Assembly: GCA_013112635.1 (NCBI GenBank)
Contig: JABFGF010000005.1
Coordinates: forward strand, 310,001 to 374,000
Reading direction: 5' to 3'
Source: Calditrichota bacterium
GTDB taxonomy: Bacteria > Calditrichota > Calditrichia > Calditrichales > J004
Length of the DNA stretch: 64,000 nucleotides
Below are positions 18,768 to 28,179 of this stretch, in pieces. The first letter of the stretch is position 1, and every line of letters begins with the position of its first letter. The position numbers were made by a program, and so were the translations under genes. The notes under the pieces are model-generated. The model was not told the DNA's origin, searched no databases, and was given only the letters and a program-made list of their open reading frames with translations.

Positions 18768-19213
18768 TGGATAGAAGAAAAGAACGGGAATTTGCGCTGA
18801 AGGTACTATATGCCAGCGAATATAATGATATCGAATTGGATGAACAATTCAACTTGCTGAAGCAATCAGAACCGGACCATGCTTCTGAATTTGCAATGAA
18901 AATTGTTAAGGATTGCACAATAAACAAAGTTGAATTTGATGAATTGATAAAAGGAAAATTAAAAAATTGGAAGTTTGAACGTGTCGCGGTTATTGACCGA
19001 GTACTTTTAAGAATGGCCTTAACAGAATTTATTTGCTTTGAAGACGTTCCGCCGGAAGTTACAATGGATGAGATAATTGAAATTAGCAAACTGTATAGCA
19101 CCGACAGAAGCGATCAGTTTATTAATGGTATTTTAGATGCACTCATAAAACAATTGAAATCAGAAAAACGGATTAAAAAATCTGGCCGAGGATTGGTTTC
19201 CAGGATTACTTAA
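18764..19213 (+). CDS. nusB: Transcription antitermination factor NusB
   Basis: Small all-helical RNA-binding protein (149 residues) that binds boxA with NusE and supports antitermination on rRNA operons. It shows the family start RRKEREFALKVLYASEY and the C-terminal signatures VIDRVLLRMALTEF and FINGILDAL. The ATG overlaps the stop of the preceding gene (ATGATG across 18764-18769), implying translational coupling. Its grouping with acyl-CoA genes upstream and secA downstream is a mixed housekeeping arrangement. Confidence 0.92.
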   Translation: MMDRRKEREFALKVLYASEYNDIELDEQFNLLKQSEPDHASEFAMKIVKDCTINKVEFDELIKGKLKNWKFERVAVIDRVLLRMALTEFICFEDVPPEVTMDEIIEISKLYSTDRSDQFINGILDALIKQLKSEKRIKKSGRGLVSRIT

Positions 19214-19217
19214 TAAA

Positions 19218-19931
19218 ATGACAATCGCAATTATATCTGATATTCACGCAAATCTTGAAGCCCTGCAACGTGCTATAGATTATCTCAAGGATAAAGAAAT
19301 TGATAAGATTTACTGCCTTGGTGATGTTGTCGGCTATGGTCCAAACCCTAATGAATGCATAGATTTGGTAAGGGATAATTGTGAAGTGGTTTTAATGGGG
19401 AATCATGATTATGCTGCCATCGGAATTGGTGATATTCAACATTTTAATGAGTATGCAAAGCTGTCAACTTTCTGGACACAGGAAAAACTAACTGAAACAA
19501 ATAAAGAGTATATCAAATCCTGGCCGTTTAGTCACGATTTAGACAGTTCCTACCTGGTGCATGCATCACCTAAAAATCCATCAAACTGGGATTATGTTTT
19601 GTCCATTAGCGATGCCCAAAAACACTTGAAAGTTTATAATCAAAAAACATGTTTTATAGGCCACTCGCACGTTCCGGTTATTTTTTCAAAATCAGATTAT
19701 TACCGCCAAACAGAATTCACTTTTAATAAAGGCCAAAAATATTTGGTAAATGTGGGCAGTGTTGGGCAGCCACGCGATGGTGACCCTCGTACATGCTTTG
19801 TGGTTTATGATGATGCGGAGAACAAAATCGAGTATATTCGGTTAGATTACGAAATTCAAAAAACTTATAATAAGATCGTTAATGCAGGATTACCGGTTTT
19901 TTTAGCTGAAAGACTATTGAAAGGTTACTAG
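19218..19931 (+). CDS. Metallophosphoesterase (YfcE/predicted phosphodiesterase family)
   Basis: A calcineurin-like metallophosphoesterase of 237 residues. All the metal-binding motifs are present in order: SDIHAN at the N-terminus, GDVVGYGP, GNHD, and GHSH followed by a VNVGSVGQPRDGDPR segment. The latter matches the cytoplasmic predicted phosphodiesterase group rather than lipid A enzymes. It begins 4 bases after nusB and ends 8 bases before secA, so the three are probably co-transcribed. The substrate is unknown. Confidence 0.88.
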   Translation: MTIAIISDIHANLEALQRAIDYLKDKEIDKIYCLGDVVGYGPNPNECIDLVRDNCEVVLMGNHDYAAIGIGDIQHFNEYAKLSTFWTQEKLTETNKEYIKSWPFSHDLDSSYLVHASPKNPSNWDYVLSISDAQKHLKVYNQKTCFIGHSHVPVIFSKSDYYRQTEFTFNKGQKYLVNVGSVGQPRDGDPRTCFVVYDDAENKIEYIRLDYEIQKTYNKIVNAGLPVFLAERLLKGY

Positions 19932-19939
19932 GGGAAATA

Positions 19940-22927
19940 ATGATTCAAACAGTAATAAAATCTATTTTTGGTTCAAAAAATGACAGAGAAGTAAAAAAAC
20001 TTCAAAGTGTTGTGGATGAAATAAACACTTTTTATGAGGAATATCAAAACCTGTCTGATGAACAACTAAAAAACAAAACAGTTGAGTTTCAGGAAAGATT
20101 AAAAGACGGTGAAACAGTTGATGACATCATGTCTGAAGCGTTTGCTGTGGTTAAAGATGCTTGTCGCAGAATGAAGGGTACATCATGGAAAGTAGCCGGG
20201 CGTGATACAAGCTGGGATATGGTCCCTTTTGATGTACAGCTAATAGGCGGCATTATTTTGCATCAGGGTAAAATTGCAGAGATGGCCACAGGTGAAGGTA
20301 AAACTCTTGTTGCTGTTCTTCCTCTTTACTTAAATGCTTTGGAAGGTAAAGGCGCTCATTTAATAACAGTAAACGATTATCTTGCCCAGCGTGACTCCGA
20401 TTGGGTTGGCGAAGTTCTCCGTTATTTAGGTCTTTCCGTGGGTGTAATTTTAAATGATATGACACCTGAGCAGCGCATGGTTGCCTATAATTGTGATGTT
20501 ACTTATGGAACGAACAATGAATTTGGCTTTGATTATCTGCGCGATAATATGGCCAGCACGAAAGAACACATGGTTCAGATTCGTGGCCATCATTATGCCA
20601 TAGTGGATGAGGTTGACAGTGTTTTGATTGATGAGGCCAGAACGCCTCTGATCATCAGCGGGCCTGTTAGCGTATCAACACATAAATACAGCGAGATGAA
20701 GCCTTTGGTTGACCGACTTGTAACTCAGCAAAGCCGCCTGGTTAACCGCCTTATCCAAGAAGGCAATAGCCTGATAAACGATTCTAAAGTTAATGAAGGC
20801 GCGCAAAAACTTCTGCTTGCGGAAAAAGGGGCTCCAAAAAATAAACGATTGATGAAATTGTACCAGGATCCCTCCATCAAAAAGCTGGTACAGGGCGTTG
20901 AAAATGATTATCTGCGCGATAAAGGACAAAACAAAACTTCGGACGAACATTATTTTGGAGACTTGTTTTATATCGTTGATGAGAAAAGCCACACAATCGA
21001 TTTAACCGAAAATGGGCGTGAGTGTCTTAATCCGGCAGAACCGGAAATGTTTTTGCTGCCTGATATGGGTGAGGAAGTTGCCCTTATCGAAAGTGATAGC
21101 ACTTTGGACGATAGCCAAAAGCTTGCAAAAAAAGACGAAATTTACCAGGTAATAAATGAACGTGGCGAAAAGCTGCAAAATATATCCCAACTGTTGCGAG
21201 CGTATTCTTTGTATGAAAAAGATCAGGAATATGTTGTTCAGGATGGCAAAGTACTTATTGTGGACGAGTTCACAGGTCGTATTTTAGCCGGCCGTCGCTA
21301 CAGCGATGGATTGCATCAGGCGATTGAAGCTAAGGAAAATGTTAAGATTGAAAGGGAAACCCAAACCCTGGCAACCATAACGTTGCAGAACTATTTCCGG
21401 ATGTATGGCAAGCTTGCCGGGATGACAGGAACGGCTGAAACTGAAGCAGCTGAGTTTTGGGAAATATACAAGCTTGATGTAATGGTTATTCCTACAAATA
21501 AACCTATTACGCGTTATGATTGGGAAGACTTGCTTTTCCGTACAAAACGCGAAAAATATAATGCCATTGTAAACGAAGTGGAAAAAATGCATAACCTTGG
21601 TCGGCCTGTTTTGGTTGGTACTGTTACAGTGGAAGTATCTGAAACTTTGAGCCGTATGTTTAAACGTCGCGGACTGAAACATAATGTACTAAACGCAAAG
21701 CAGCATAAAAGCGAAGCTGAAATTGTTGCACAAGCGGGAGAGCCAGGTGCCGTAACAATAGCTACAAACATGGCTGGTCGTGGTACGGATATAAAACTTG
21801 GACCCACAGTTCTACAGGCCGGTGATCCGGAAAATGACATTCCCGGAGGCTTACATGTTATTGGTACAGAACGCCATGAATCGCGCCGGATTGACAGGCA
21901 GTTACGTGGTCGTAGTGGGCGCCAGGGCGATCCTGGAAGTACGGTTTTTTATTTATGTCTGGAAGATGATTTAATGCGCCTGTTTGGATCAGAACGTGTA
22001 GCCGGAATTATGGAACGTTTGGGTGCAGAAGAAGGTGAAGTGATCACACACAAAATGATGACCCGTTCTATTGGGAAAGCACAGAAAAAAGTAGAAGGCC
22101 GAAATTTCTCCATTCGTAAAAGACTGATCGATTATGATGATGTAATGAACCAGCAGAGAACAGTGATTTACGATCGCCGGCGAGTTGCCCTAAGTGAGGA
22201 AGACCCATCTGCTGAACTTGAAAATATCCTTGATGAGTTTATTGAATCCACATGTCTTGCCTATATTGATCCTGTAGGGCATACGGAAGAATGGGATATC
22301 GATGGCCTGGAGTCTGCAATCCAAAAAGTAGCTTTTTCTGATTTTAAGAAAATTCGGGAAAATGTTCATTCTTTTGCATTTGATGATTTGAAAGCAGCTG
22401 TAAAAAAATCGCTGATGGATGTGTACAAAATTAAAGAAGAGCGCATGGGCCGTGAAAGAATGGCTGTCCTTGAGCGCTATTTTATTTTGCGCGTCATCGA
22501 TGAAGAATGGAAAGATCATCTATACCAAATGGATATGCTGAAGGAAGGTATTCATTTAAGGGCCTATGGCCAAAAAGATCCATTGATTGAGTATAAACGT
22601 GAAGCCTATGGTTTATTTGAGGATTTGATCCACACAATTAATGAAAAGACATTAAACTGGCTGATTGGTAAATTACAAATTGAAGAACCACAACCACAGA
22701 ATCGTGCGGAACTTCGTAAACAAAACATGAATATGGTGCACGAAACCACAACAAATATGGGCTACAGCGGTGTTGATACCAGTGGCGAAACCGATATTCA
22801 GAAGGCTTCTAAAGAACGTTCAAATAAAAAACAGCCAATTCGTGTAGAGAAAAAAGCCAAACCAAATGACCCTTGTCCATGTGGCAGTGGTAAAAAATAC
22901 AAAAAGTGCCACGGTGCTATGGTATAG
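19940..22927 (+). CDS. secA: Preprotein translocase ATPase SecA
   Basis: Motor ATPase that pushes unfolded preproteins through SecYEG. The 995-residue protein has Walker A MATGEGKTLVA, the DEVDSVLIDEARTPLIISG box, the preprotein cross-linking region, the second nucleotide-binding domain with TNMAGRGTDIKLG, and the helical scaffold. It ends in the SEC-C zinc site CPCGSGKKYKKCHG. An insertion of about 100 residues lies after the DEAD-type motif (HKYSEMKPLV onward), as in long FCB-group SecA proteins. The many signal-peptide proteins in this window are its likely cargo. Identification is certain. Confidence 0.98.
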   Translation: MIQTVIKSIFGSKNDREVKKLQSVVDEINTFYEEYQNLSDEQLKNKTVEFQERLKDGETVDDIMSEAFAVVKDACRRMKGTSWKVAGRDTSWDMVPFDVQLIGGIILHQGKIAEMATGEGKTLVAVLPLYLNALEGKGAHLITVNDYLAQRDSDWVGEVLRYLGLSVGVILNDMTPEQRMVAYNCDVTYGTNNEFGFDYLRDNMASTKEHMVQIRGHHYAIVDEVDSVLIDEARTPLIISGPVSVSTHKYSEMKPLVDRLVTQQSRLVNRLIQEGNSLINDSKVNEGAQKLLLAEKGAPKNKRLMKLYQDPSIKKLVQGVENDYLRDKGQNKTSDEHYFGDLFYIVDEKSHTIDLTENGRECLNPAEPEMFLLPDMGEEVALIESDSTLDDSQKLAKKDEIYQVINERGEKLQNISQLLRAYSLYEKDQEYVVQDGKVLIVDEFTGRILAGRRYSDGLHQAIEAKENVKIERETQTLATITLQNYFRMYGKLAGMTGTAETEAAEFWEIYKLDVMVIPTNKPITRYDWEDLLFRTKREKYNAIVNEVEKMHNLGRPVLVGTVTVEVSETLSRMFKRRGLKHNVLNAKQHKSEAEIVAQAGEPGAVTIATNMAGRGTDIKLGPTVLQAGDPENDIPGGLHVIGTERHESRRIDRQLRGRSGRQGDPGSTVFYLCLEDDLMRLFGSERVAGIMERLGAEEGEVITHKMMTRSIGKAQKKVEGRNFSIRKRLIDYDDVMNQQRTVIYDRRRVALSEEDPSAELENILDEFIESTCLAYIDPVGHTEEWDIDGLESAIQKVAFSDFKKIRENVHSFAFDDLKAAVKKSLMDVYKIKEERMGRERMAVLERYFILRVIDEEWKDHLYQMDMLKEGIHLRAYGQKDPLIEYKREAYGLFEDLIHTINEKTLNWLIGKLQIEEPQPQNRAELRKQNMNMVHETTTNMGYSGVDTSGETDIQKASKERSNKKQPIRVEKKAKPNDPCPCGSGKKYKKCHGAMV

Positions 22928-22936
22928 TTTTTATAT

Positions 22937-23704
22937 ATGATTCTAAATTTTAAACAAATTGGTGAAGGCCCGGCAATTGTTATCTTGCACGGGCTTTTTG
23001 GTATGTCGGATAATTGGATGTCCATAGCAAAGAAAATGTCGGCAGATTATTGTTTTTACCTGGTGGATTTAAGAAACCACGGACGCTCGCCTCATAGTGA
23101 TGTTATAAATTACGATGTAATGAGTAATGATCTCAGGCTGTTTCTTGAGAGACAAAACCTTTCTGATATACGGCTCATTGGTCATTCTATGGGTGGAAAG
23201 GTAGCTATGAATTTTTCAAAGCACCATTCTCATTTTCTCAGCAAACTTATAGTGGTGGATATTGCACCAAAAAAGTATAATTCAACACAATTTATTGATT
23301 TTATAAATGCGTTGTTATTTATAAACCTTAACCTGTTTCAATCCCGAAAAGAAATTGAAAATGAGCTACTGAAAAAGTTAAAAGTGCATCCCGGTATTAT
23401 TCAGTTCCTGCTTAAAAATTTATTCAGGACGGAGAACAATCGTTTCAAGTGGAGAATGAACCTGCCTGCTTTGAAAATGAATATTGATAATATTTTAGAT
23501 GGATTAAAAATAAGTAATCCGGTGATGACAAAAACATTGTTCATGAAAGGTTCAGAATCTCAGTATATTACATTTAATGATGAGTTGATAATTAAAGAGA
23601 AATTCCCCAATTCAAGAATTGAAGAAATCAAAAATGCAACACACTGGGTTCATTCCAGTTCGCCCATAAATTTTGAAAATACTCTCCGATCTTTCTTAGC
23701 CTGA
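22937..23704 (+). CDS. Alpha/beta hydrolase (YbfF-like esterase)
   Basis: A 255-residue alpha/beta-hydrolase. The oxyanion-hole segment HGLFGMSDNW is near the start, the nucleophile serine is in GHSMGGKVAM (about residue 88-92), and a late His in THWVHSS can complete the triad. The pattern HGLFG-SDNW with DLRNHGRSPHS matches the YbfF/ABHD11 esterase group. There is no signal peptide, so it is cytoplasmic. It lies 9 bases after secA with no visible ribosome binding site. The natural substrate cannot be told. Confidence 0.88.
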   Translation: MILNFKQIGEGPAIVILHGLFGMSDNWMSIAKKMSADYCFYLVDLRNHGRSPHSDVINYDVMSNDLRLFLERQNLSDIRLIGHSMGGKVAMNFSKHHSHFLSKLIVVDIAPKKYNSTQFIDFINALLFINLNLFQSRKEIENELLKKLKVHPGIIQFLLKNLFRTENNRFKWRMNLPALKMNIDNILDGLKISNPVMTKTLFMKGSESQYITFNDELIIKEKFPNSRIEEIKNATHWVHSSSPINFENTLRSFLA

Positions 23705-23910
23705 TTTGATTTATTAATCGTAAAATATAGCAGTCTTCAAATAAGATTTTCCTACAAACAGATCAAAAAAAAATTGATAATATTGTTCTGTGACATATAA
23801 CACCCAATAAAACGTTGCTGCGCTTAAATTAGCGTTGGATTTAAAAAAACCATAATGATCGGCATAAATAATAATAACTTAATCATAATTTTTCAACATG
23901 GAGGTTGTTT

Positions 23911-26559
23911 ATGCAACACTCGATACTAAAATTTTTTATACTTCTCTTTTTTTCTTTGACCTCAATTATTTCCGCACAAACATTTTCCGGGCCAACAAAC
24001 CTTGATGAGATTGCTGAAGAATCAACAAGTGTTTCATTTGCAGATTATAATCATGATGGTTGGGTCGATCTTTTTTTAAGCCGTGGAAATGCGTCAGATG
24101 GCACAAGTTATGACAATGTCTTATTTAGTAACTCTTCCGGTACTTTCTCAGATGCTAGTCTTTCCGTTATAACAGCAACTCAAAGAACATCTGGTACAGC
24201 AACATGGGGCGACTATGATAATGATGGAAATATAGATTTATATGTTGCAAATGCTGAGCCTGGTTTTAATGGTGGTGAGCCGCCTAATAATCTTTTTATA
24301 AACGATGGTGCCGGCGATTTTACAAACAACACCACTTTCGGAGACATTGTTGATGATAGTGATGATTCACGAGTTGTTGGTTGGGGTGATTATAACAATG
24401 ACGGTTTTATTGATTTATATCAAAAAAGAGGGAATATCTTTTTTACCGGGGAAATTGCCCAGACCAATATATTTTTTAGAAATGATGCAGGTTCCGGAAG
24501 TACAAGAAACCCATCTGGAATTGGAGATATTATTACAAGTGGCGGAACCATTGACGGCATTAACAATGCGTATTCTAACTTAACCGGTGCAATGGTTTGG
24601 GGTGATTATAATGGCGATGGCTATATGGATATATATACTGCCCGCGGATCTACTAAACTTAATACACTTTGGAAAAATAATGGATCAGGTGCATTTGTAG
24701 ATGACACTCCTGCGACCTTAAGACCAACACAAACTTCTACTCAGGCATGCAGCTGGGGTGATTGGGATAACGATGGTGACTTGGATTTATATACAGGTAC
24801 AAAACCTGAAGCAGGAACAAAGCATAGTTTTATATTCGAAAACACAAGCACCACTAGTACCACTTCCTTTTCAGATGCAACAGCCGGGGATATTTCTACA
24901 GATGAATATTATGTTCGTGGTAGTGCCTGGGCTGATGTTGATAATGATGGGGATTTAGACCTTTTTACATCGACAATGAGTGATGCCGTTTTTGAAAATC
25001 CAGCCAGTAGATTGTACGTAAATTCGGGAACTCCAAATTACACTCTTACAATGTCTTCAACTTTTTCACTTGACGATGGCACAAATACCAGCAATGGTCG
25101 CGGTGTAGCATTTGCTGATATTGACAATGATGGAGACCAGGATTTTGTTGTGGGCCGTTTTTATAAGCCGCTTCTTTATACAAATACAACAAGCAACGGA
25201 AATAGTTTTGCCAATATCAAGCTTGTGGGAACTACAAAAAATATTTCTGCGATTGGCACACAGATTCATCTATTTGCGAATATTCCCGAGCAGACTAGTA
25301 CAACAGAACAGATGCGAGAAATATCATCTCAATCCGGAGCCGGATCACAATCTGATATGCGTGCCCATTTTGGTTTAGGAACAACCTCTAAAATTGATTC
25401 AATTCAGGTAAACTGGTTAAATACAAGCGGTGGAGCTGCCCGGACAAGGACAACTTACACTGATATGCCAGTAGGCAAATTTATGGTTTTTACACAAAGT
25501 GGATCTGCCAGCGTTATTAAACAACAGGCTTTTATGTACCTTATTGGTAATACTGGAGCGGCTGTTGAGTTTGAAACAAACACAGACACAGATGGTGGAT
25601 CATTAAGCATTTCACGTACAGATTCTGATCCGGGTGATGCTGGCTTTAGTGGTAGTGCCACCTCGCCTGATGCCAGTACAATTACGCCCAATGTTGTGAG
25701 CCCGGCTAAGTATTGGACAATAAGTGAAACAGGGTTAACCGGCAATTTTACTGCAGAGGTTTACATAGATATTACTGGAGTTAGTGGAATATCAGATGCG
25801 GATAAACTCGTAATTTTAAGACGTGCCAATAGTGGAGCAGCCTGGAACCCAATTAATACAGAGCGTATTGGAAATACTTTGTACTCCAGTGCTAACCTTA
25901 GTAGTTTTTCAGAGTTTGGAATTGGCTCTAATTCTGCAGATAATTCTTTACCCGTTGAGTTAACTTCATTCACAGCGGTAGCAGGAAATAACTCTATTGA
26001 GTTAAATTGGGAAACAGCATCTGAGCTGAATAACCTGGGTTATATTTTAGAAAGAACAACAAAACAGAATAATACTTTTGCTGAAATTTCTTCATATAAA
26101 GATAACTCGGCATTAGCCGGGCAAGGTAATTCAAGCACCGTCAATAATTATTCATATGTGGATAACAATGTAGTAAATGGAGAGAACTATTTGTACAGAC
26201 TATCAGATATAAGCATGTCAGGTGTCCGTACATATCACTCAGTTATTGAAGCGTCTGCAAATCAGATTGTTACAGGATTTAAACTTCTGCCGAACTTTCC
26301 AAATCCATTTAATCCGGAAACAACTTTGCGATTTGAAATACCGGCTGAAAAAGCATATACAAAAATATCACTAGCTGTTTATAATGCAGCAGGCGAATTG
26401 GTTACAGAAATATATTCCGGGGAATTATCATCCGGTGTTCATGAGTTTAAATGGAGTGGTACAAATATGACTGGCCAACAACAGGCATCCGGGATTTATT
26501 TTGCTCGTTTCAGTGCCGGCAAATTTGTCCAAACGCGTAAACTTATTCTTTTGAAATAA
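23911..26559 (+). CDS. Secreted FG-GAP/VCBS repeat protein with ASPIC/UnbV domain and C-terminal sorting domain
   Basis: An 882-residue exported surface or extracellular protein. After the signal peptide (about 1-23) come seven FG-GAP/VCBS-type repeats, each with a calcium-loop motif such as DYDNDGNIDLY or DVDNDGDLDLF, probably forming a beta propeller. An ASPIC/UnbV domain follows (about 430-540, with HFGLG and VNWLN). Further beta domains end in a FlgD-like/type IX secretion sorting domain: FPNPFNPETTLRFEIP and SGIYFARF. GGAGG at 23900-23904 sets the ATG at 23911. It stands alone, with about 200 bases before it and a terminator after it. Role unknown; adhesion or polymer binding is plausible. 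Confidence 0.88.
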   Translation: MQHSILKFFILLFFSLTSIISAQTFSGPTNLDEIAEESTSVSFADYNHDGWVDLFLSRGNASDGTSYDNVLFSNSSGTFSDASLSVITATQRTSGTATWGDYDNDGNIDLYVANAEPGFNGGEPPNNLFINDGAGDFTNNTTFGDIVDDSDDSRVVGWGDYNNDGFIDLYQKRGNIFFTGEIAQTNIFFRNDAGSGSTRNPSGIGDIITSGGTIDGINNAYSNLTGAMVWGDYNGDGYMDIYTARGSTKLNTLWKNNGSGAFVDDTPATLRPTQTSTQACSWGDWDNDGDLDLYTGTKPEAGTKHSFIFENTSTTSTTSFSDATAGDISTDEYYVRGSAWADVDNDGDLDLFTSTMSDAVFENPASRLYVNSGTPNYTLTMSSTFSLDDGTNTSNGRGVAFADIDNDGDQDFVVGRFYKPLLYTNTTSNGNSFANIKLVGTTKNISAIGTQIHLFANIPEQTSTTEQMREISSQSGAGSQSDMRAHFGLGTTSKIDSIQVNWLNTSGGAARTRTTYTDMPVGKFMVFTQSGSASVIKQQAFMYLIGNTGAAVEFETNTDTDGGSLSISRTDSDPGDAGFSGSATSPDASTITPNVVSPAKYWTISETGLTGNFTAEVYIDITGVSGISDADKLVILRRANSGAAWNPINTERIGNTLYSSANLSSFSEFGIGSNSADNSLPVELTSFTAVAGNNSIELNWETASELNNLGYILERTTKQNNTFAEISSYKDNSALAGQGNSSTVNNYSYVDNNVVNGENYLYRLSDISMSGVRTYHSVIEASANQIVTGFKLLPNFPNPFNPETTLRFEIPAEKAYTKISLAVYNAAGELVTEIYSGELSSGVHEFKWSGTNMTGQQQASGIYFARFSAGKFVQTRKLILLK

Positions 26560-26600
26560 CTGATTTTGCAGAATTAAAAGTTCCTTTTAAAAATACAAGT

Positions 26601-26621
26601 GTGTTAAATTAATTTTAACAC
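26601..26621 (+). repeat. AT-rich inverted repeat before terminator
   Basis: Perfect 8-bp arms, GTGTTAAA and TTTAACAC, around a 5-base loop, 41 bases after the preceding stop codon. It sits directly before the GC-rich terminator hairpin and may stabilise the mRNA end. Confidence 0.5.
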
Positions 26622-26628
26622 TCTCTCT

Positions 26629-26660
26629 AAGCCCCGGCTTATTTAAGTTCGGGGTTTTTT
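26629..26660 (+). terminator. Rho-independent terminator after the sorting-domain protein
   Basis: A stem with GCCCCG on one side and CGGGG on the other (core arms 26632-26636 and 26650-26654, extended by A-T and G-T pairs), followed by six T. It closes the transcription unit of the secreted repeat protein. Confidence 0.75.
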
Positions 26661-26672
26661 ATTTTGTATTCT

Positions 26673-26699
26673 TGAAATATAGATATTTCATTTTTTTTT
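26673..26699 (+). promoter_or_regulatory. Perfect palindrome TGAAATAT-AG-ATATTTCA with T-run
   Basis: Two perfect 8-bp arms separated by two bases (26673-26690) and followed by nine T. The two-base spacer is too tight for an easy hairpin, so an operator upstream of the UPF0173 gene is at least as likely as a weak terminator. Confidence 0.4.
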
Positions 26700-26762
26700 C
26701 AATTTTGTACATTAGAAGTAAGCTTTTCATAAAAATCCACTAAAACTAAGGGAGGTTTCCTT

Positions 26763-27440
26763 ATGCCAAAACTAACATTTTTAGGTCACTCCGGTTGGCT
26801 GTTAGAATCTCCAAAGGCCAGCGTAGTTATTGATCCATTTTTAGAAGGTAATCCGCTTGCTAAACATAAAGCATCCGATTTAAATGCAGATTATATTTTA
26901 ATTTCTCATGCACACGGAGACCATATTTCAGATGTTGAGTCAATCGCTAAAAATTGTAAAAGTACTATTATCGCAAATTTTGAGATTGCCACATATTATG
27001 GTGCAAAAGGCATTGAGACGCATCCATTGCATATTGGGGGTGGAAATAATTTTCCGTTTGGACGGGTAAAATTAACACCGGCCTTTCACGGATCATCATT
27101 TCCAGATGGTACTTATGGTGGAATGCCTGCCGGTATTTTATTAACTATAGATGACAAGACTTTTTATCATACTGGGGATACGGGACTGTTTTCTGATATG
27201 CAGCTAATCGGTAAACACAACCTTGTTGATGTGATGATGGTTTGTATCGGTGATAATTTTACAATGGGTATTGATGATGCCGTTGAGGCAGTTGACCTTG
27301 TAAAGCCAAGGTTAACGGTCCCAATGCATTATAAAACTTTTCCGATGATTGATGTCGACCCTGAAGAATTTGCCAGTAAATCATTTAGCTATGGAAACGA
27401 GGTAAAAATAATGGATATTGGCGATTCTTTTAATTTGTAA
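26763..27440 (+). CDS. UPF0173 family metal-dependent hydrolase
   Basis: A cytoplasmic metallo-beta-lactamase-fold hydrolase of 225 residues, normal for UPF0173 (YtkL/UlaG-related). The metal-binding motif SHAHGDHISD is at about residues 49-58; further ligands are in AFHGSS, HTGDTGLF and MHYKTFP. The ATG follows a GGGAGG site with 8-base spacing. The true substrate of the family is unknown. It is preceded by a perfect palindrome and followed by a SprT-like protein. Confidence 0.88.
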   Translation: MPKLTFLGHSGWLLESPKASVVIDPFLEGNPLAKHKASDLNADYILISHAHGDHISDVESIAKNCKSTIIANFEIATYYGAKGIETHPLHIGGGNNFPFGRVKLTPAFHGSSFPDGTYGGMPAGILLTIDDKTFYHTGDTGLFSDMQLIGKHNLVDVMMVCIGDNFTMGIDDAVEAVDLVKPRLTVPMHYKTFPMIDVDPEEFASKSFSYGNEVKIMDIGDSFNL

Positions 27441-27475
27441 TTTTTTTTATGATTGCTGTTTTGTAATTTTGATTT

Positions 27476-28168
27476 ATGGATGAAAAATTACACGCAATAA
27501 TCTCAAATATAAAAACTAACTATAAACCCGCAGAACAATATGATTTGCGGGTTTCTTATTATGCCTACAAAAATTTAAGCCATACCATTCGTTTAAGAAA
27601 CGGAATTATTTATGTTCGCATTTCAGATAAGCTCTTTGATGCCCCGGATGAAACAATCCAGGCGGTTGGGTATATTTTATTTGATAAATTGTTTCGCCTA
27701 AAAACCAAAAAAGAAATCCGGCACCATTATCGTAATTACATTAATCAGTTCATTGTACCAAATATGAGTTTTCCTAAATCCAAAGTTTCTCCGGATTATT
27801 CGCCCATTGGTAAGTATCATAATTTAACTGATATTTTTGATTTGGTTAACAGGTCATATTTTGACTCTGCTGTTCCGAAACCAATATTGGGCTGGAGTTT
27901 AAATAAAAGTACAAGGCGGTTGGGTTTTTACGATCATTCCCGCAATCTATTAGTTATCTCGCGCATTTTTGACAAAAAACGTATTCCGGATTATGTGCGT
28001 GAATATTTAATGTATCATGAGATGCTTCATATAGTTATCCCGGTTAAAAAAATTAATGGCCGGCGTTCTGTACATCCACCCCATTTTAAGGAAAAAGAAA
28101 GACTTTTTGACAATTACGAGCTGGCGCAGAAATGGCTTAAAAAGAAACTGTGGCGATTGAGGTTTTAG
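27476..28168 (+). CDS. SprT-like/M48-type putative metallopeptidase
   Basis: A 230-residue cytoplasmic protein with a zinc-metalloprotease signature near the end: YHEMLHIVIP (HExxH-like) followed by HPPHFKEKERLF, the pattern of SprT-like and related zincin domains (HExxH then a downstream His). The N-terminal half is basic and contains IRLRNGIIYVRIS. The gene starts 35 bases after UPF0173 with no ribosome binding site and converges with the next gene, 11 bases away. The function in bacteria is unknown; eukaryotic SprT relatives cut DNA-protein crosslinks. Confidence 0.72.
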   Translation: MDEKLHAIISNIKTNYKPAEQYDLRVSYYAYKNLSHTIRLRNGIIYVRISDKLFDAPDETIQAVGYILFDKLFRLKTKKEIRHHYRNYINQFIVPNMSFPKSKVSPDYSPIGKYHNLTDIFDLVNRSYFDSAVPKPILGWSLNKSTRRLGFYDHSRNLLVISRIFDKKRIPDYVREYLMYHEMLHIVIPVKKINGRRSVHPPHFKEKERLFDNYELAQKWLKKKLWRLRF

Positions 28169-28179
28169 AAAATTTATTT

